NCBI GenBank assembly: GCA_014382695.1
Contig: JACNJF010000095.1
Span: 1-43,545, forward strand
Direction of reading: 5' to 3'
Length of the DNA stretch: 43,545 bases
Origin: Gammaproteobacteria bacterium
Lineage (GTDB): Bacteria; Pseudomonadota; Gammaproteobacteria; GCA-001735895
Shown: in pieces, positions 17,451 to 26,033 of the stretch
How the letters are laid out: the number at the start of each line of letters is the position of its first letter
How positions within the stretch are numbered: position 1 is the first letter of the stretch
The notes under the pieces: model-generated
Databases searched by the model: none
What the model saw: the letters and a program-made list of their open reading frames with translations, nothing else
What the model was told of the DNA's origin: nothing
Position numbers and translations under genes: made by a program

Positions 17451-18902
17451 CTAGAATCTGGCCGCATTCACCAGAAAATGGGCATAGATACTGGCGCCAT
17501 AGCCAAGTGCAATCACCGGTGTCCATTTCAGGTGACCGAAAAAGGTATAGTAACCACGCGCCTGACCCATCAGTGCCACACCCGCCGCCGAACCAATCGA
17601 CAGCATGCTACCACCAACCCCTGCGGTTAAGGTGGCGAGTAACCACTGGCCCTGTGACATTTCCGGGTTCATTGTCAGTATCGCAAACATGACCGGAATA
17701 TTATCAACGATGGCTGATAGTACACCGACCATTATGTTAGCGGTGGTGGCACCCAGGCCTACATACATAAACTCCGATACCAGCGACAGATAACCAATCA
17801 GGCCCAGGCCACCGACGCACAGGATGACGCCGTAAAAGAAAAACAGGGTGTCCCATTCTGCTCGTTTCACCTTATTGAAAATATCGTAATTATCATCAAA
17901 TTCCGCATCGTTATGGGCGGCAATACTGTGCTCATCGGTACACTGGGCTAGTGCAGCCTGTTTTTTCCCATTAGCGGATTTTTTCAGGTAATAGCCATAA
18001 AACATCAGATAGCTTAAACCGGTCATCATGCCGGCTACCGGAGGCAGGTGGGCAAAATTATGGAAGCTGACTGCGGTGGCGATCGTCATAATAAACATAC
18101 CGACGATCACCAGTGCACCTTTTTTCATCGGCACCGCGTTATCGATCACATCCGGCTTGTCTTTGGAAACTGCAAACGACATGATCGCAGCCGGTACCAC
18201 AAAGTTAACCACGGCAGGAATAAACAGGGTGAAAAAGGTCCAGAAATCGATCAGGCCTTTCTGCCACACCATCAGGGTGGTGATATCACCAAACGGGCTG
18301 AACGCACCGCCGGCATTCGCCGCCACCACAATATTGATGCAGGCCAGCAGGATAAATTTTTTGTTTTCTCCACCCACTGCCATCACCACCGCACACATCA
18401 ATAGTGCAGTCGTCAGGTTATCAGCGACCGGTGATACAAAGAAGGCGATGATACCGGTGATCCAGAACAGCTGACGCAGGGTAAAGCCTTTCCTGACCAG
18501 CCAGGACTTGAGCGCATCAAACACCAGCCGTTCTTCCATCGCGTTGATATAGGTCATCGCGACCAGCAGGAACAGAAATAGCTCACCAAACTCAAGAATA
18601 TTATGCCGAACTGCGGCTTCAGCCGTGTGATTATCACCATGCTGGCTATAAACCAGTGCCACCAGTAACCAGATAATACCGGCAGCAAGCACGACCGGTT
18701 TCGATTTTCGCAGGTGCATGAACTCTTCGGCCATTACCAGCATATACGCCAGCACGAAGATGGCAATTGCGGTATAGCCGACCCAGTGCTGGGTTAAGTC
18801 CAGAGTCTGGCCTGAACCCATTTCGGCAAAGCTATTGAAGGGAAGCAGCAATCCCGCTGCCAGTGTAAAGAGTGCCCATAGTGGATTGATTTTTGTTTTC
18901 AT
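17451..18902 (-). CDS. nhaD: Na+/H+ antiporter NhaD
   Basis: NhaD exchanges cytoplasmic Na+ (or Li+) for external H+ across the inner membrane; the family is typical of marine and halophilic gammaproteobacteria. The 483-residue protein starts with a hydrophobic, signal-like segment (LWALFTLAAGLLLPFNSFAEM) followed by about 12 membrane helices. Family-typical segments include FFVSPVADNLTTALLMCAVVMAVGG, ANAGGAFSPFGDITTLMVW and VDNIPVMFAILTMNPEMSQGQWLL, which carry the conserved Asp, Asn and Thr/Ser of the ion path. A hydrophilic loop of some 50 residues (NGKKQAALAQCTDEHS onward) divides the protein. An AGGAT ribosome site precedes the ATG. It is a single gene ending at the bidirectional terminator. 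Confidence 0.93.
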   Translation of the reverse strand: MKTKINPLWALFTLAAGLLLPFNSFAEMGSGQTLDLTQHWVGYTAIAIFVLAYMLVMAEEFMHLRKSKPVVLAAGIIWLLVALVYSQHGDNHTAEAAVRHNILEFGELFLFLLVAMTYINAMEERLVFDALKSWLVRKGFTLRQLFWITGIIAFFVSPVADNLTTALLMCAVVMAVGGENKKFILLACINIVVAANAGGAFSPFGDITTLMVWQKGLIDFWTFFTLFIPAVVNFVVPAAIMSFAVSKDKPDVIDNAVPMKKGALVIVGMFIMTIATAVSFHNFAHLPPVAGMMTGLSYLMFYGYYLKKSANGKKQAALAQCTDEHSIAAHNDAEFDDNYDIFNKVKRAEWDTLFFFYGVILCVGGLGLIGYLSLVSEFMYVGLGATTANIMVGVLSAIVDNIPVMFAILTMNPEMSQGQWLLATLTAGVGGSMLSIGSAAGVALMGQARGYYTFFGHLKWTPVIALGYGASIYAHFLVNAARF

Positions 18903-19008
18903 AGGTTATCCTGGAGTAATTAAAGTAATAACACTGCTTATTATTAGTATGTTGTTTTGTAACAGAAAATTTCCAAAAGTGCTGGAATAATATCGTTCCA
19001 GCCCGGCA

Positions 19009-19983
19009 TTATGAAGAAAACTCACCTCCGAATGCACCACTGGCCTGCAGATCGGCATGATAGGATGAACGCACCATGGGGCCGCTCGCGACCTGATCAA
19101 AGCCGAGCGAATACGCCAGTTGCTCCAGCTGTTTGAACTCTTCCGGGGTCACAAAACGATCTACCGCCAGATGATCACGGCTGGGCTGCAGATATTGTCC
19201 CAGCGTCAGCATATTCACATCATGTGCGCGTAAATCCCTTAATACCTGCTCCACTTCATCCAGCCCTTCACCCAGTCCCAGCATCAGACCGGATTTACTC
19301 GGTACATCAGGGTGTAACTGCTTGAACTGTTTGAGTAAATCGAGTGACCACTGATAATCCGCACCCGGACGGATCTTTTTATACAGGCGTGGCACCGACT
19401 CCAGATTGTGGTTAAACACATCCGGCGGCGACTGACGCAGGGTTTCCAGCGCGATATCCATACGCCCTCTAAAATCCGGCGTTAGAATCTCTATCTTGAT
19501 GTCCGGATTGAGGCGACGCGTTTCATCGATACAGTTGACAAAATGCAGAGCCCCGCCATCGCGCAGATCATCACGATCCACTGAAGTAATCACCACATAG
19601 CGTAACTTCATATTCTGGATGGTTTTAGCCACGTTATAGGGCTCGGCCTGATCCAGCGGATTGGGACGACCATGGCCGACATCGCAGAATGGACAGCGTC
19701 GGGTACAGATATCACCCATGATCATGAACGTTGCGGTCCCTTTGGAGAAGCATTCGCCCAGATTAGGACAGTTCGCCTCTTCACAAACGGTATGCAGCTT
19801 GTTTTCACGCAGGGTCGCCTTTAACTGTTTGACCAGATCACTGGAGGGCGCTTTGGCGCGTATCCAGGCAGGCTTTTTTAACAACTGGGTCGATGGAATG
19901 ACCTTGATCGGGATGCGCGCTACTTTGTCCGCCCCTTTGAGTTTTACACCCTGCTCTACTTTATCTGGTTTGCTCATAGCCAT
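19009..19983 (-). CDS. lipA: Lipoyl synthase
   Basis: LipA is a radical-SAM enzyme that inserts two sulfur atoms into octanoyl groups on lipoyl domains (PDH, OGDH, GcvH). Both iron-sulfur sites are visible: the auxiliary-cluster [12 protein letters not shown] and the radical-SAM CTRRCPFC, plus the C-terminal RSSYHAD that supplies the serine ligand of the auxiliary cluster. The SAM-binding and core strands ([24 protein letters not shown]) are intact. The start is taken as MAMSKPDK (19983); MSKPDK at 19977 is equally possible. The longer frame to 20046 lies inside lipB and is not used. The 5' end overlaps the lipB stop, indicating coupled translation. Confidence 0.96.
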   Translation of the reverse strand: MAMSKPDKVEQGVKLKGADKVARIPIKVIPSTQLLKKPAWIRAKAPSSDLVKQLKATLRENKLHTVCEEANCPNLGECFSKGTATFMIMGDICTRRCPFCDVGHGRPNPLDQAEPYNVAKTIQNMKLRYVVITSVDRDDLRDGGALHFVNCIDETRRLNPDIKIEILTPDFRGRMDIALETLRQSPPDVFNHNLESVPRLYKKIRPGADYQWSLDLLKQFKQLHPDVPSKSGLMLGLGEGLDEVEQVLRDLRAHDVNMLTLGQYLQPSRDHLAVDRFVTPEEFKQLEQLAYSLGFDQVASGPMVRSSYHADLQASGAFGGEFSS

Positions 19984-20590
19984 TGATCGTAATAAGTTGA
20001 GAACAGAGTTGCTGTTTAACCTGTTCAGTGGAGAAGTGTGAAACATGGTCCGCCAGCCGGGTCACTTTCAGATCTTTATACCCACAGGGATTAATCCCTG
20101 CGAAAGGCTTCAGATCCATATCCAGATTCAGACTCAGGCCGTGATAACAGCAACCTTTGCGAATCCTCAATCCCAGCGCGGCAATTTTAGCGGCGCCGAT
20201 ATAGACACCCGGCGCATCCTTTTTAGCATAGGCTTCCAGCTGGTAACACTCTAAAAGATTAATAATCGCCATTTCGATATTTGTCACCAGCTGGCGAATT
20301 CCGATACCCAGCCGATTCAGATCGAGTAAACAGTAGATCACCAGCTGGCCCGGACCGTGATAGGTCACCTGGCCGCCACGATCGACCTGCACCACCGGAA
20401 TATCATCGGTTGCCAGCAGGTGTTCCTTACGACCGTTCAAGCCCTGGGTGTATACCGGAAAGTGTTGCGTAACCCATAATTCATCGTCGGTTGTCGCATC
20501 ACGATCCTGGGTAAACCGCTTCATCGCCTGCCACACAGGCTCATAGTGTGTGGTGCCAAGATCTTTGATGACGGCGGGTTTAACCGACAT
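19961..20590 (-). CDS. lipB: Octanoyl-[ACP]:protein N-octanoyltransferase
   Basis: LipB transfers octanoate from acyl carrier protein to the lysine of lipoyl domains, giving the substrate of LipA. The 209-residue protein shows [16 protein letters not shown] (about 71-86), the catalytic lysine in GAAKIAALG (Lys135) and the catalytic cysteine in INPCGYKDL (Cys169), at the same numbers as in E. coli. It starts 11 bases after ybeD and overlaps lipA at its 3' end, so dat-ybeD-lipB-lipA read as one operon. Confidence 0.96.
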   Translation of the reverse strand: MSVKPAVIKDLGTTHYEPVWQAMKRFTQDRDATTDDELWVTQHFPVYTQGLNGRKEHLLATDDIPVVQVDRGGQVTYHGPGQLVIYCLLDLNRLGIGIRQLVTNIEMAIINLLECYQLEAYAKKDAPGVYIGAAKIAALGLRIRKGCCYHGLSLNLDMDLKPFAGINPCGYKDLKVTRLADHVSHFSTEQVKQQLCSQLITINGYEQTR

Positions 20591-20601
20591 GGTGCAGGAA
20601 T

Positions 20602-20898
20602 TTAGAGTGACATGACGACATGTTCTGAATCCGTTAGCGCCTGATAGATCGCATCCATCTGCTTGCGACTGTGTGCGGTAAAGGTAATCGTCAATGATAG
20701 ATATTTACCCTTCTTGCTGTTATTTTTCTTCACCTCGAAGCGGGTATCCGGCGCGCAGTGCTGGCGTATCAAGTCGAGCACGATCGACTCAAACTCGACC
20801 CGATTGAGGCCAATCACCTTGAGCGGAAACTGGCAAGGGAATTCCATCAGCTCAGTTACGTCTGGAGTTTCTAATGAACCTTCCGATAGATCAACCAC
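20602..20898 (-). CDS. ybeD: YbeD/DUF493 family protein
   Basis: This is a small cytoplasmic protein of unknown function nearly always found beside lipB. The 98 residues fit the ferredoxin-like fold of the family: [15 protein letters not shown] at the start, a long helix ([15 protein letters not shown]), [27 protein letters not shown] and a final strand before MSL. The start codon is GTG at 20898, inside the last codons of dat (8-base overlap); no later ATG precedes the conserved part. A role linked to lipoylation is suggested only by the gene order. Confidence 0.9.
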   Translation of the reverse strand: MVDLSEGSLETPDVTELMEFPCQFPLKVIGLNRVEFESIVLDLIRQHCAPDTRFEVKKNNSKKGKYLSLTITFTAHSRKQMDAIYQALTDSEHVVMSL

Positions 20899-21751
20899 GC
20901 ATCACCGACTGTTTATAGGCCTGATACAGGTCAATCAGCTGATGCCATTTGGGGCCGGGAACACCGCCTCCCACCTTATGCTGATTGAGGGTTGTCACCG
21001 GCACGATTTCCTTGGTTGATGAGGTTAACCAGACTTCGTCGGCATCATGCAGATCATCTTCGCTAATCAGCTTCTCCTGCGCCACGATCTTATTTTTGGC
21101 ACAGATTTTTATGATCAAATCGCGCGTAATCCCGCCGAGCATGTTACGACCCTTCGGTGGGGTACGGATGGTATCGTTCTTTACGATGAATAAATTACTC
21201 ACAGAGCCCTCTATCACATAGCCATTGCGAATTAAAATCGACTCTGCAGCCTTCTGATCCACCGCGTATTGCTTGAGCAACACATTCGGTAACAGATTAA
21301 TCGATTTGATATGGCAATCGCCCCAGCGGTTATCTTCCTGCGTAATCGCTTTCACTCCCCGGGTATTTTTATCCTGCGAGGGGAATTCAACCGGACGGCA
21401 CATCACCAGCACGGTTGGTGTCATCTCGCGTGAATATACGTGATCACGTTTTTCCATCACCCCACGCGTAATTTGCAGATAAATCGCCGCATCCTGAGCG
21501 CCGGTATTGATCTCGATCAGGTGCTGAATAATCCCCTGCCAGTCCGCCAGCGCAAACGGGTTTTTGATTTCCACCGCATCCAGACTTTGCTGTAACCGCT
21601 CCAGATGTTCCTCCAGTGCAAACGCTTTTCCAGAGTACACCGGAATCACTTCATACACGCCATCACCAAACATAAACCCTCGGTCCAGGATCGATACCTG
21701 GGCTTCAATGGCTGGAGGGTATTTTCCATTTAAATAAACAAAATCTGACAT
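20891..21751 (-). CDS. dat: D-amino acid aminotransferase (class IV), D-alanine transaminase
   Basis: This fold type IV PLP enzyme is expected to interconvert D-alanine and D-glutamate with their keto acids, a supply route for peptidoglycan; branched-chain or aminodeoxychorismate-type activity cannot be excluded. From the chosen start (MSDFVYLNGKY) it has 286 residues. Family marks are QVSILDRGFMFGDGVYEV at the N-terminus, the PLP lysine in CHIKSINLLPNVL (about residue 149), SNLFIVKNDTIRTPP and the phosphate-binding GGITRDLII. The open frame extends 8 codons upstream but MSDF is the typical start. It sits between dacA and ybeD, which supports a cell-wall role. Confidence 0.88.
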   Translation of the reverse strand: MSDFVYLNGKYPPAIEAQVSILDRGFMFGDGVYEVIPVYSGKAFALEEHLERLQQSLDAVEIKNPFALADWQGIIQHLIEINTGAQDAAIYLQITRGVMEKRDHVYSREMTPTVLVMCRPVEFPSQDKNTRGVKAITQEDNRWGDCHIKSINLLPNVLLKQYAVDQKAAESILIRNGYVIEGSVSNLFIVKNDTIRTPPKGRNMLGGITRDLIIKICAKNKIVAQEKLISEDDLHDADEVWLTSSTKEIVPVTTLNQHKVGGGVPGPKWHQLIDLYQAYKQSVMRG

Positions 21752-21799
21752 ACTGTTACCAAATTTAACCTGCATTGTTAATGAATCTATTCACGTTGA

Positions 21800-21821
21800 G
21801 CTTTGCCCTCAATAGCAAAGC
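21800..21821 (-). other. Hairpin between dacA and dat
   Basis: GCTTTGC (21800-21806) and GCAAAGC (21815-21821) are a perfect inverted repeat with an 8-base loop, directly after the dacA stop. It lacks a U-tract, so it may tune read-through or mRNA stability rather than end transcription. Confidence 0.4.
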
Positions 21822-21823
21822 CT

Positions 21824-22963
21824 TCACTCAAACAGCAGCTTCACGCTATCGATGACGCGCTGCACGATGCCACCATCATTCACGGCCTGAGTAGCGACCA
21901 ACGGCTCCGCAACGATAATCTCATCGTCCAGCTTGACCACCAGACGCCCTAACTCCTGCCCCATTGCAACCGGTGCAGAAATTTTCGGATCAATCTCGAC
22001 CACCGCATCCAGGTCCTTGTAACGCCCGCGCGCTATGGTCACAAATATGTCTTTAGCCACGCCCAGTGTTACCTGTTCCTGCTCGCCATACCAGACCCGC
22101 GCCGTTTTCAGGGTTTCATTCGCCTGATACAGTCGATTCGACTCAAAGAAACGGAATCCATAGTTGAGCAGGGTCTGGCTATGCCGGGTTCTCGCCTTGT
22201 CGGAATCGGTGCCGAGCACAACGGCGATCAGACGCATACCATCCTTCAGCGCCGAACTGGCCAGACAATAGCCTGCCGCTTCGGTATGACCAGTTTTTAA
22301 GCCATCCACCGACTCATCGCTCCACAACAGACGATTCCGATTAAACTGGCGGATCTCGTTGTAGGTATATTCTTTTTCACGGTACAGGCGGTATGAGTCC
22401 GGGTAATCACGGATGATAGCCTGACTCAGTAGTGCGATATCGCGAGCGGTACTGTAATGTTCATTATCCGGCCAGCCGGTAGAGTTCCTGAAACTGGTGT
22501 TCTTCATCCCCAGTAATGCCGCCTGATGATTCATATACTCGGTAAATGCATTTTCAGAACCAGCAACATGTTCCGCCAGCGCCACCGTCGCATCATTGCC
22601 GGATTGAATGATCATACCTTTAATCAGCTCTTCTACCGATACCTGCTTGCCCACTTCGACAAACATCTTGGAGCCTTTCATGCGCCAGGCCTTTTCACTG
22701 ATGGTCACTTCATCGGTCAGATGAATATCACCGGATTCGAGCGCCTTATCCACCAGATAAGCGGTCATCAATTTGGTGATGCTGGCCGGCTCGACTTTTT
22801 TATCCGGGTTTTTTTCAGCCAGAATCTTGCCACTGTTAAATTCCAGCAGAATATAACTGCTGGCATCGATTTCAGGAGCATTGGGAATGGGCTTCGGCAC
22901 CGCCCATAAGGCAGGAAGAGTCAAACTAAACAGGATGAAAATAAGGGATTGTATAAAAGTCAT
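21824..22963 (-). CDS. dacA: D-alanyl-D-alanine carboxypeptidase (PBP5/6 type)
   Basis: DacA removes the terminal D-Ala from peptidoglycan pentapeptides in the periplasm. The 379-residue protein has a signal peptide (about 1-21), the SxxK motif SITK at 61-64, SGN at 121-123 and KTG at 223-225, then the PBP5-type C-terminal beta domain. It ends in a short amphipathic helix (VQRVIDSVKLLFE) that would anchor it to the inner membrane face. The length fits PBP5/6. It lies downstream of rlpA and upstream of dat. Confidence 0.95.
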   Translation of the reverse strand: MTFIQSLIFILFSLTLPALWAVPKPIPNAPEIDASSYILLEFNSGKILAEKNPDKKVEPASITKLMTAYLVDKALESGDIHLTDEVTISEKAWRMKGSKMFVEVGKQVSVEELIKGMIIQSGNDATVALAEHVAGSENAFTEYMNHQAALLGMKNTSFRNSTGWPDNEHYSTARDIALLSQAIIRDYPDSYRLYREKEYTYNEIRQFNRNRLLWSDESVDGLKTGHTEAAGYCLASSALKDGMRLIAVVLGTDSDKARTRHSQTLLNYGFRFFESNRLYQANETLKTARVWYGEQEQVTLGVAKDIFVTIARGRYKDLDAVVEIDPKISAPVAMGQELGRLVVKLDDEIIVAEPLVATQAVNDGGIVQRVIDSVKLLFE

Positions 22964-23086
22964 TGGGTCAATATCTTGGATGAAAACAGCGGAAAAACGC
23001 AGGAATTGTACCTTAGCTACGGCCTAAAAGACCACATTATAGCCTTGAGTCCGATTATTAACCAATATCACAGGGGAGGCACCCCG

Positions 23087-23842
23087 CTAATCATCAAACA
23101 CAATTTTTGCATTGCTATAGCCCTTACCCACCAGGCGAGCGTGTATCTCATTCGCCTCATTGATACTCAGTAAAGGCCCTAATCGTACCCGGTAAAAATC
23201 TCCTTTTTCAGTATTAACCTGCTGGATTACGACAGACTCTTCCTGGTTGTCGTTCAGGTCATTCAGCAGATTCTGTGCATTGGCTACGCTACCAAACGAT
23301 CCCAGCTGAATAAACACACTGGTTTCTGGTAGTTTTGGCTGTTGCTGTAGCGGAATACTACGTACCGTCTTGCGAGGCGAGTCCTTGTGCGTATCGAGTG
23401 CCTCGATTTCAACTTCGGCCGTTCCGGGACCGACCACTCCCAGCTTTTTCGCTGCTGCATAGGAAAGATCAATAATCCGATTATCCACAAAAGGCCCACG
23501 ATCATTCACCAGCACGACCGCCGATTTTCCATTGGATAGATTTCTGACCCTGACATACACCGGAATTGGCAGGGTTTTATGCGCAGCCGTCATCGCATGC
23601 ATATTGTAGACCTCACCGCTGGAAGTTCGCTTGCCATGAAAGTCAGATCCATACCAGGAGGCCAGGCCGCGCTCGATAAATCCATGCGCCGACTCCATCA
23701 CATGGTAGCGCTCGCCCATCACCACATAGGACGAAGGATTGCCATACCTGGATTTGCTGACAGCTGGCAGCTTATTGGAGGATGACTCATGGGCACCGCC
23801 GACGGGTACACCAAAGGTACAGGCCGATACGCCCAGTATCAA
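23087..23842 (-). CDS. rlpA: RlpA-like septal lytic transglycosylase / lipoprotein (5' end uncertain)
   Basis: RlpA is an outer-membrane lipoprotein that cleaves denuded glycan strands at division sites. Residues show a double-psi beta-barrel (GLASWYGSDFHGKRTSSGE through VLVNDRGPFVDNRIIDLS, with the conserved DRGP) and a C-terminal SPOR domain (about 180-251, VFIQLGSFGSVANAQNLL). The lipobox is LGVSAC, with Cys at residue 8 from the TTG start at 23842. That leaves almost no signal peptide, yet the frame stays open upstream and encodes a fitting one (RVIPVRLIGAGLLILGVSAC), with no ATG or GTG between the upstream stop and the TTG. The true start is therefore a rare codon (CTG, ATT, ATC or ATA) or a base error is present. 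It follows mltB closely. Confidence 0.88.
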   Translation of the reverse strand: MILGVSACTFGVPVGGAHESSSNKLPAVSKSRYGNPSSYVVMGERYHVMESAHGFIERGLASWYGSDFHGKRTSSGEVYNMHAMTAAHKTLPIPVYVRVRNLSNGKSAVVLVNDRGPFVDNRIIDLSYAAAKKLGVVGPGTAEVEIEALDTHKDSPRKTVRSIPLQQQPKLPETSVFIQLGSFGSVANAQNLLNDLNDNQEESVVIQQVNTEKGDFYRVRLGPLLSINEANEIHARLVGKGYSNAKIVFDD

Positions 23843-23898
23843 AAGGCCAGCTCCAATCAGACGTACCGGGATAACTCGAGAATGCTCAGCGAAGGCGC

Positions 23899-24897
23899 TT
23901 ATAGCTTCATACCTGCTTTAATTTCCTGACTGAGCTGATACACCGCCATCGCATACAGCTCGCTGTGGTTGTATCGAGTGATCACGTAGAAATTTTTCTG
24001 TCCCGCCCAGTAATCAGCGCCATCCTGTTGTAATAGTTTAATCAGCGCTACCGAGGCATCCTGCGGCAGGATTCGGCTCGATGAAAAGCCAGCCTTGGAT
24101 AGCTCAGACCAGCTATAACTCGGCTTTACCCCGGCCTTGATCTGGCTGATATTATTGTGCTGAGAAACCGACAGCGGGTGTGTGACCTCAGCACCCGGCT
24201 CCCAGCCATGGCGCTTGAAATAATTCGCCACACTGCCCAGCACGTCGGGCAGGCTATCGAACAGATTGGCCTCTCCATCACCATCGAAATCCACCGCATA
24301 ACTGCGATAACTGGAAGCGATAAACTGTGGCATCCCCATCGCCCCGGCGTAGGAACCTTTCACCTCTCTCACATCAAATTTCTGGGAGGCCGACAATAAC
24401 AGGAAATGCTCCAGCTCACTGGTAAAAAACTTCGCCCGCTTAGGGTAGTCAAACGCAAAAGTCACCAGGGTATCGAATACCGGCACCTTGCCTTTGTAGG
24501 CACCATAAAACGTTTCAACCCCTACAATCGCCACAATAAACTCGGCCGGAACCCCATAACGCTGCTCAACCTGCTGCAGTAAATCACGGTTATTTTTCCA
24601 GAACTCGATGCCCTTATTGATACGCTTGTCGGTCAGGAAAATCTTACGGTACTGATGCCATTCCAGCTTTTCGGCAGGTTTATCCATACGCTCGAACAGA
24701 TGGCGCTGATGCTTTACACTGGAAAAAAGATCCAGCAGCTGCTGCTCGTTGTAATCACTGCTCGCCGCAATTTTTTCGATGAAGGCTTCAACATCTTCTC
24801 GGTAGCGATAATCGCCTTGCTGTAACTTAACCGCCTGTGCGGAAAAGGAAACCACATTGAGCAACAGCAACAACAGTATAAAAGGTTTTTTAATCAT
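23899..24897 (-). CDS. mltB: Lytic murein transglycosylase B
   Basis: MltB cleaves peptidoglycan glycan strands to 1,6-anhydro products in the periplasm. The 332-residue product has a signal peptide (MIKKPFILLLLLLNVVSFSAQA) without a lipobox cysteine, so it is a soluble variant rather than the lipoprotein of E. coli. The catalytic glutamate is in VAIVGVETFYG (about Glu128); GAMGMPQFIASSYRSYAVDFDGDG follows, where the DFDGDG loop is the EF-hand-like calcium site of the family. The frame stays open far upstream into rodA, but the start at 24897 has a good AGGAAA ribosome site and the signal peptide. Part of the elongation cluster. Confidence 0.94.
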   Translation of the reverse strand: MIKKPFILLLLLLNVVSFSAQAVKLQQGDYRYREDVEAFIEKIAASSDYNEQQLLDLFSSVKHQRHLFERMDKPAEKLEWHQYRKIFLTDKRINKGIEFWKNNRDLLQQVEQRYGVPAEFIVAIVGVETFYGAYKGKVPVFDTLVTFAFDYPKRAKFFTSELEHFLLLSASQKFDVREVKGSYAGAMGMPQFIASSYRSYAVDFDGDGEANLFDSLPDVLGSVANYFKRHGWEPGAEVTHPLSVSQHNNISQIKAGVKPSYSWSELSKAGFSSSRILPQDASVALIKLLQQDGADYWAGQKNFYVITRYNHSELYAMAVYQLSQEIKAGMKL

Positions 24898-24911
24898 TCT
24901 TTTTCCTGAAC

Positions 24912-26033
24912 TTATCTTAAAAATCGTTTGGCAGAGCGGATAGCCATTATCATTCCAAAACCAACCATCAACGTCACCATCGATGTCCCGCCATAACTCA
25001 CCAGAGGTAACGGAACCCCCACCACCGGTAGCAGCCCGGTCACCATTCCAGTATTTACAAACAGGTAGACAAAAAATGTCAGGCTGAGTGCCCCTGCCAG
25101 CAATCTTCCATAGGTTTCTTCTGAACACGCTGCAATATACAGCCCGCGGTAGATGATGAGCAGGTAGAGTAATACCAGCAGTAAAGCTCCAAACAGCCCA
25201 AACTCTTCGCCAAACACCGAAAAAATAAAATCGGTCGAGCGCTCAGGGATAAAATCGAGCTGAGACTGGGTGCCGTTTAACCAGCCTTTACCATACATCC
25301 CGCCCGAACCAATAGCGATTTTCGACTGGATAATATGATAACCGGAACCGAGCGGGTCATTCTCCGGATTGAGCATCGTCAGAATTCGACCGCGCTGATA
25401 ATCATGCAGCGCAAACTTCCACAGCAGAGGCGTCATCAGTGAAACCAGCAAACCGAGGACCATTAAAATCTTCCAGCGCACACCTGCCAGAAACAGCACA
25501 AAAAACCCCGCGCTGCCCACCAGCAATGCAGTCCCCAGATCCGGCTGTTTTGCAATCAGCAAAACCGGCAGCATAATCAATCCCGCTGAAATCAGCAGAT
25601 CTTTCCAGCCCACAGGCAATACCTTGTCGGAGAGATAGGCCGCCAGCATCATCGGCATGGCCAGTTTCATAAACTCAGAGGGCTGAAACCGGATAATGCC
25701 CAGGTCCAGCCAACGCTGCGCGCCCTTGCCTACTTCACCAAAATAAATCACACCCAGCAGCAACACTACCCCACCCAGATAAAAACCAATGGACATTTTT
25801 TTCAACAGCCGGATCGATATATTGGCGAGTAAAATCAGAAAAAAAGATGCCAGAGCAAGCCGTGTCAACTGACGCAGCATCAGATCCATATTGCCACCAC
25901 TGGCGCTATACAGTGTTAGCAGGCCAAATGCCGTCAGGATCAGCAGCAACATGACCATCACCGGATCGAGACGGAATGCATCCAGAATACGACGCGATAT
26001 GGAGGATTGATCGGATTCGATGAGCCTGCTCAT
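24912..26033 (-). CDS. rodA: Rod-shape peptidoglycan glycosyltransferase RodA
   Basis: RodA is the SEDS-family polymerase that builds glycan strands for cell elongation with PBP2. The 373-residue protein has about ten membrane helices and the SEDS marks GKGAQRWLDLGIIRFQPSEFMKLA, KQPDLGTALLV, FIPERSTDFIFSVFGEEFG and, near the end, VPLPLVSYGGTSMV. The putative catalytic Asp lies in the large periplasmic loop region near the FIPERSTDF segment. It overlaps the mrdA stop by the ATGA arrangement, so translation is coupled. Confidence 0.97.
   Translation of the reverse strand: MSRLIESDQSSISRRILDAFRLDPVMVMLLLILTAFGLLTLYSASGGNMDLMLRQLTRLALASFFLILLANISIRLLKKMSIGFYLGGVVLLLGVIYFGEVGKGAQRWLDLGIIRFQPSEFMKLAMPMMLAAYLSDKVLPVGWKDLLISAGLIMLPVLLIAKQPDLGTALLVGSAGFFVLFLAGVRWKILMVLGLLVSLMTPLLWKFALHDYQRGRILTMLNPENDPLGSGYHIIQSKIAIGSGGMYGKGWLNGTQSQLDFIPERSTDFIFSVFGEEFGLFGALLLVLLYLLIIYRGLYIAACSEETYGRLLAGALSLTFFVYLFVNTGMVTGLLPVVGVPLPLVSYGGTSMVTLMVGFGMIMAIRSAKRFLR

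Noticed and set aside
24898-25128. Upstream extension of mltB into rodA
   Set aside because: It overlaps the 3' end of rodA; the internal ATG has a good ribosome site and a signal peptide.
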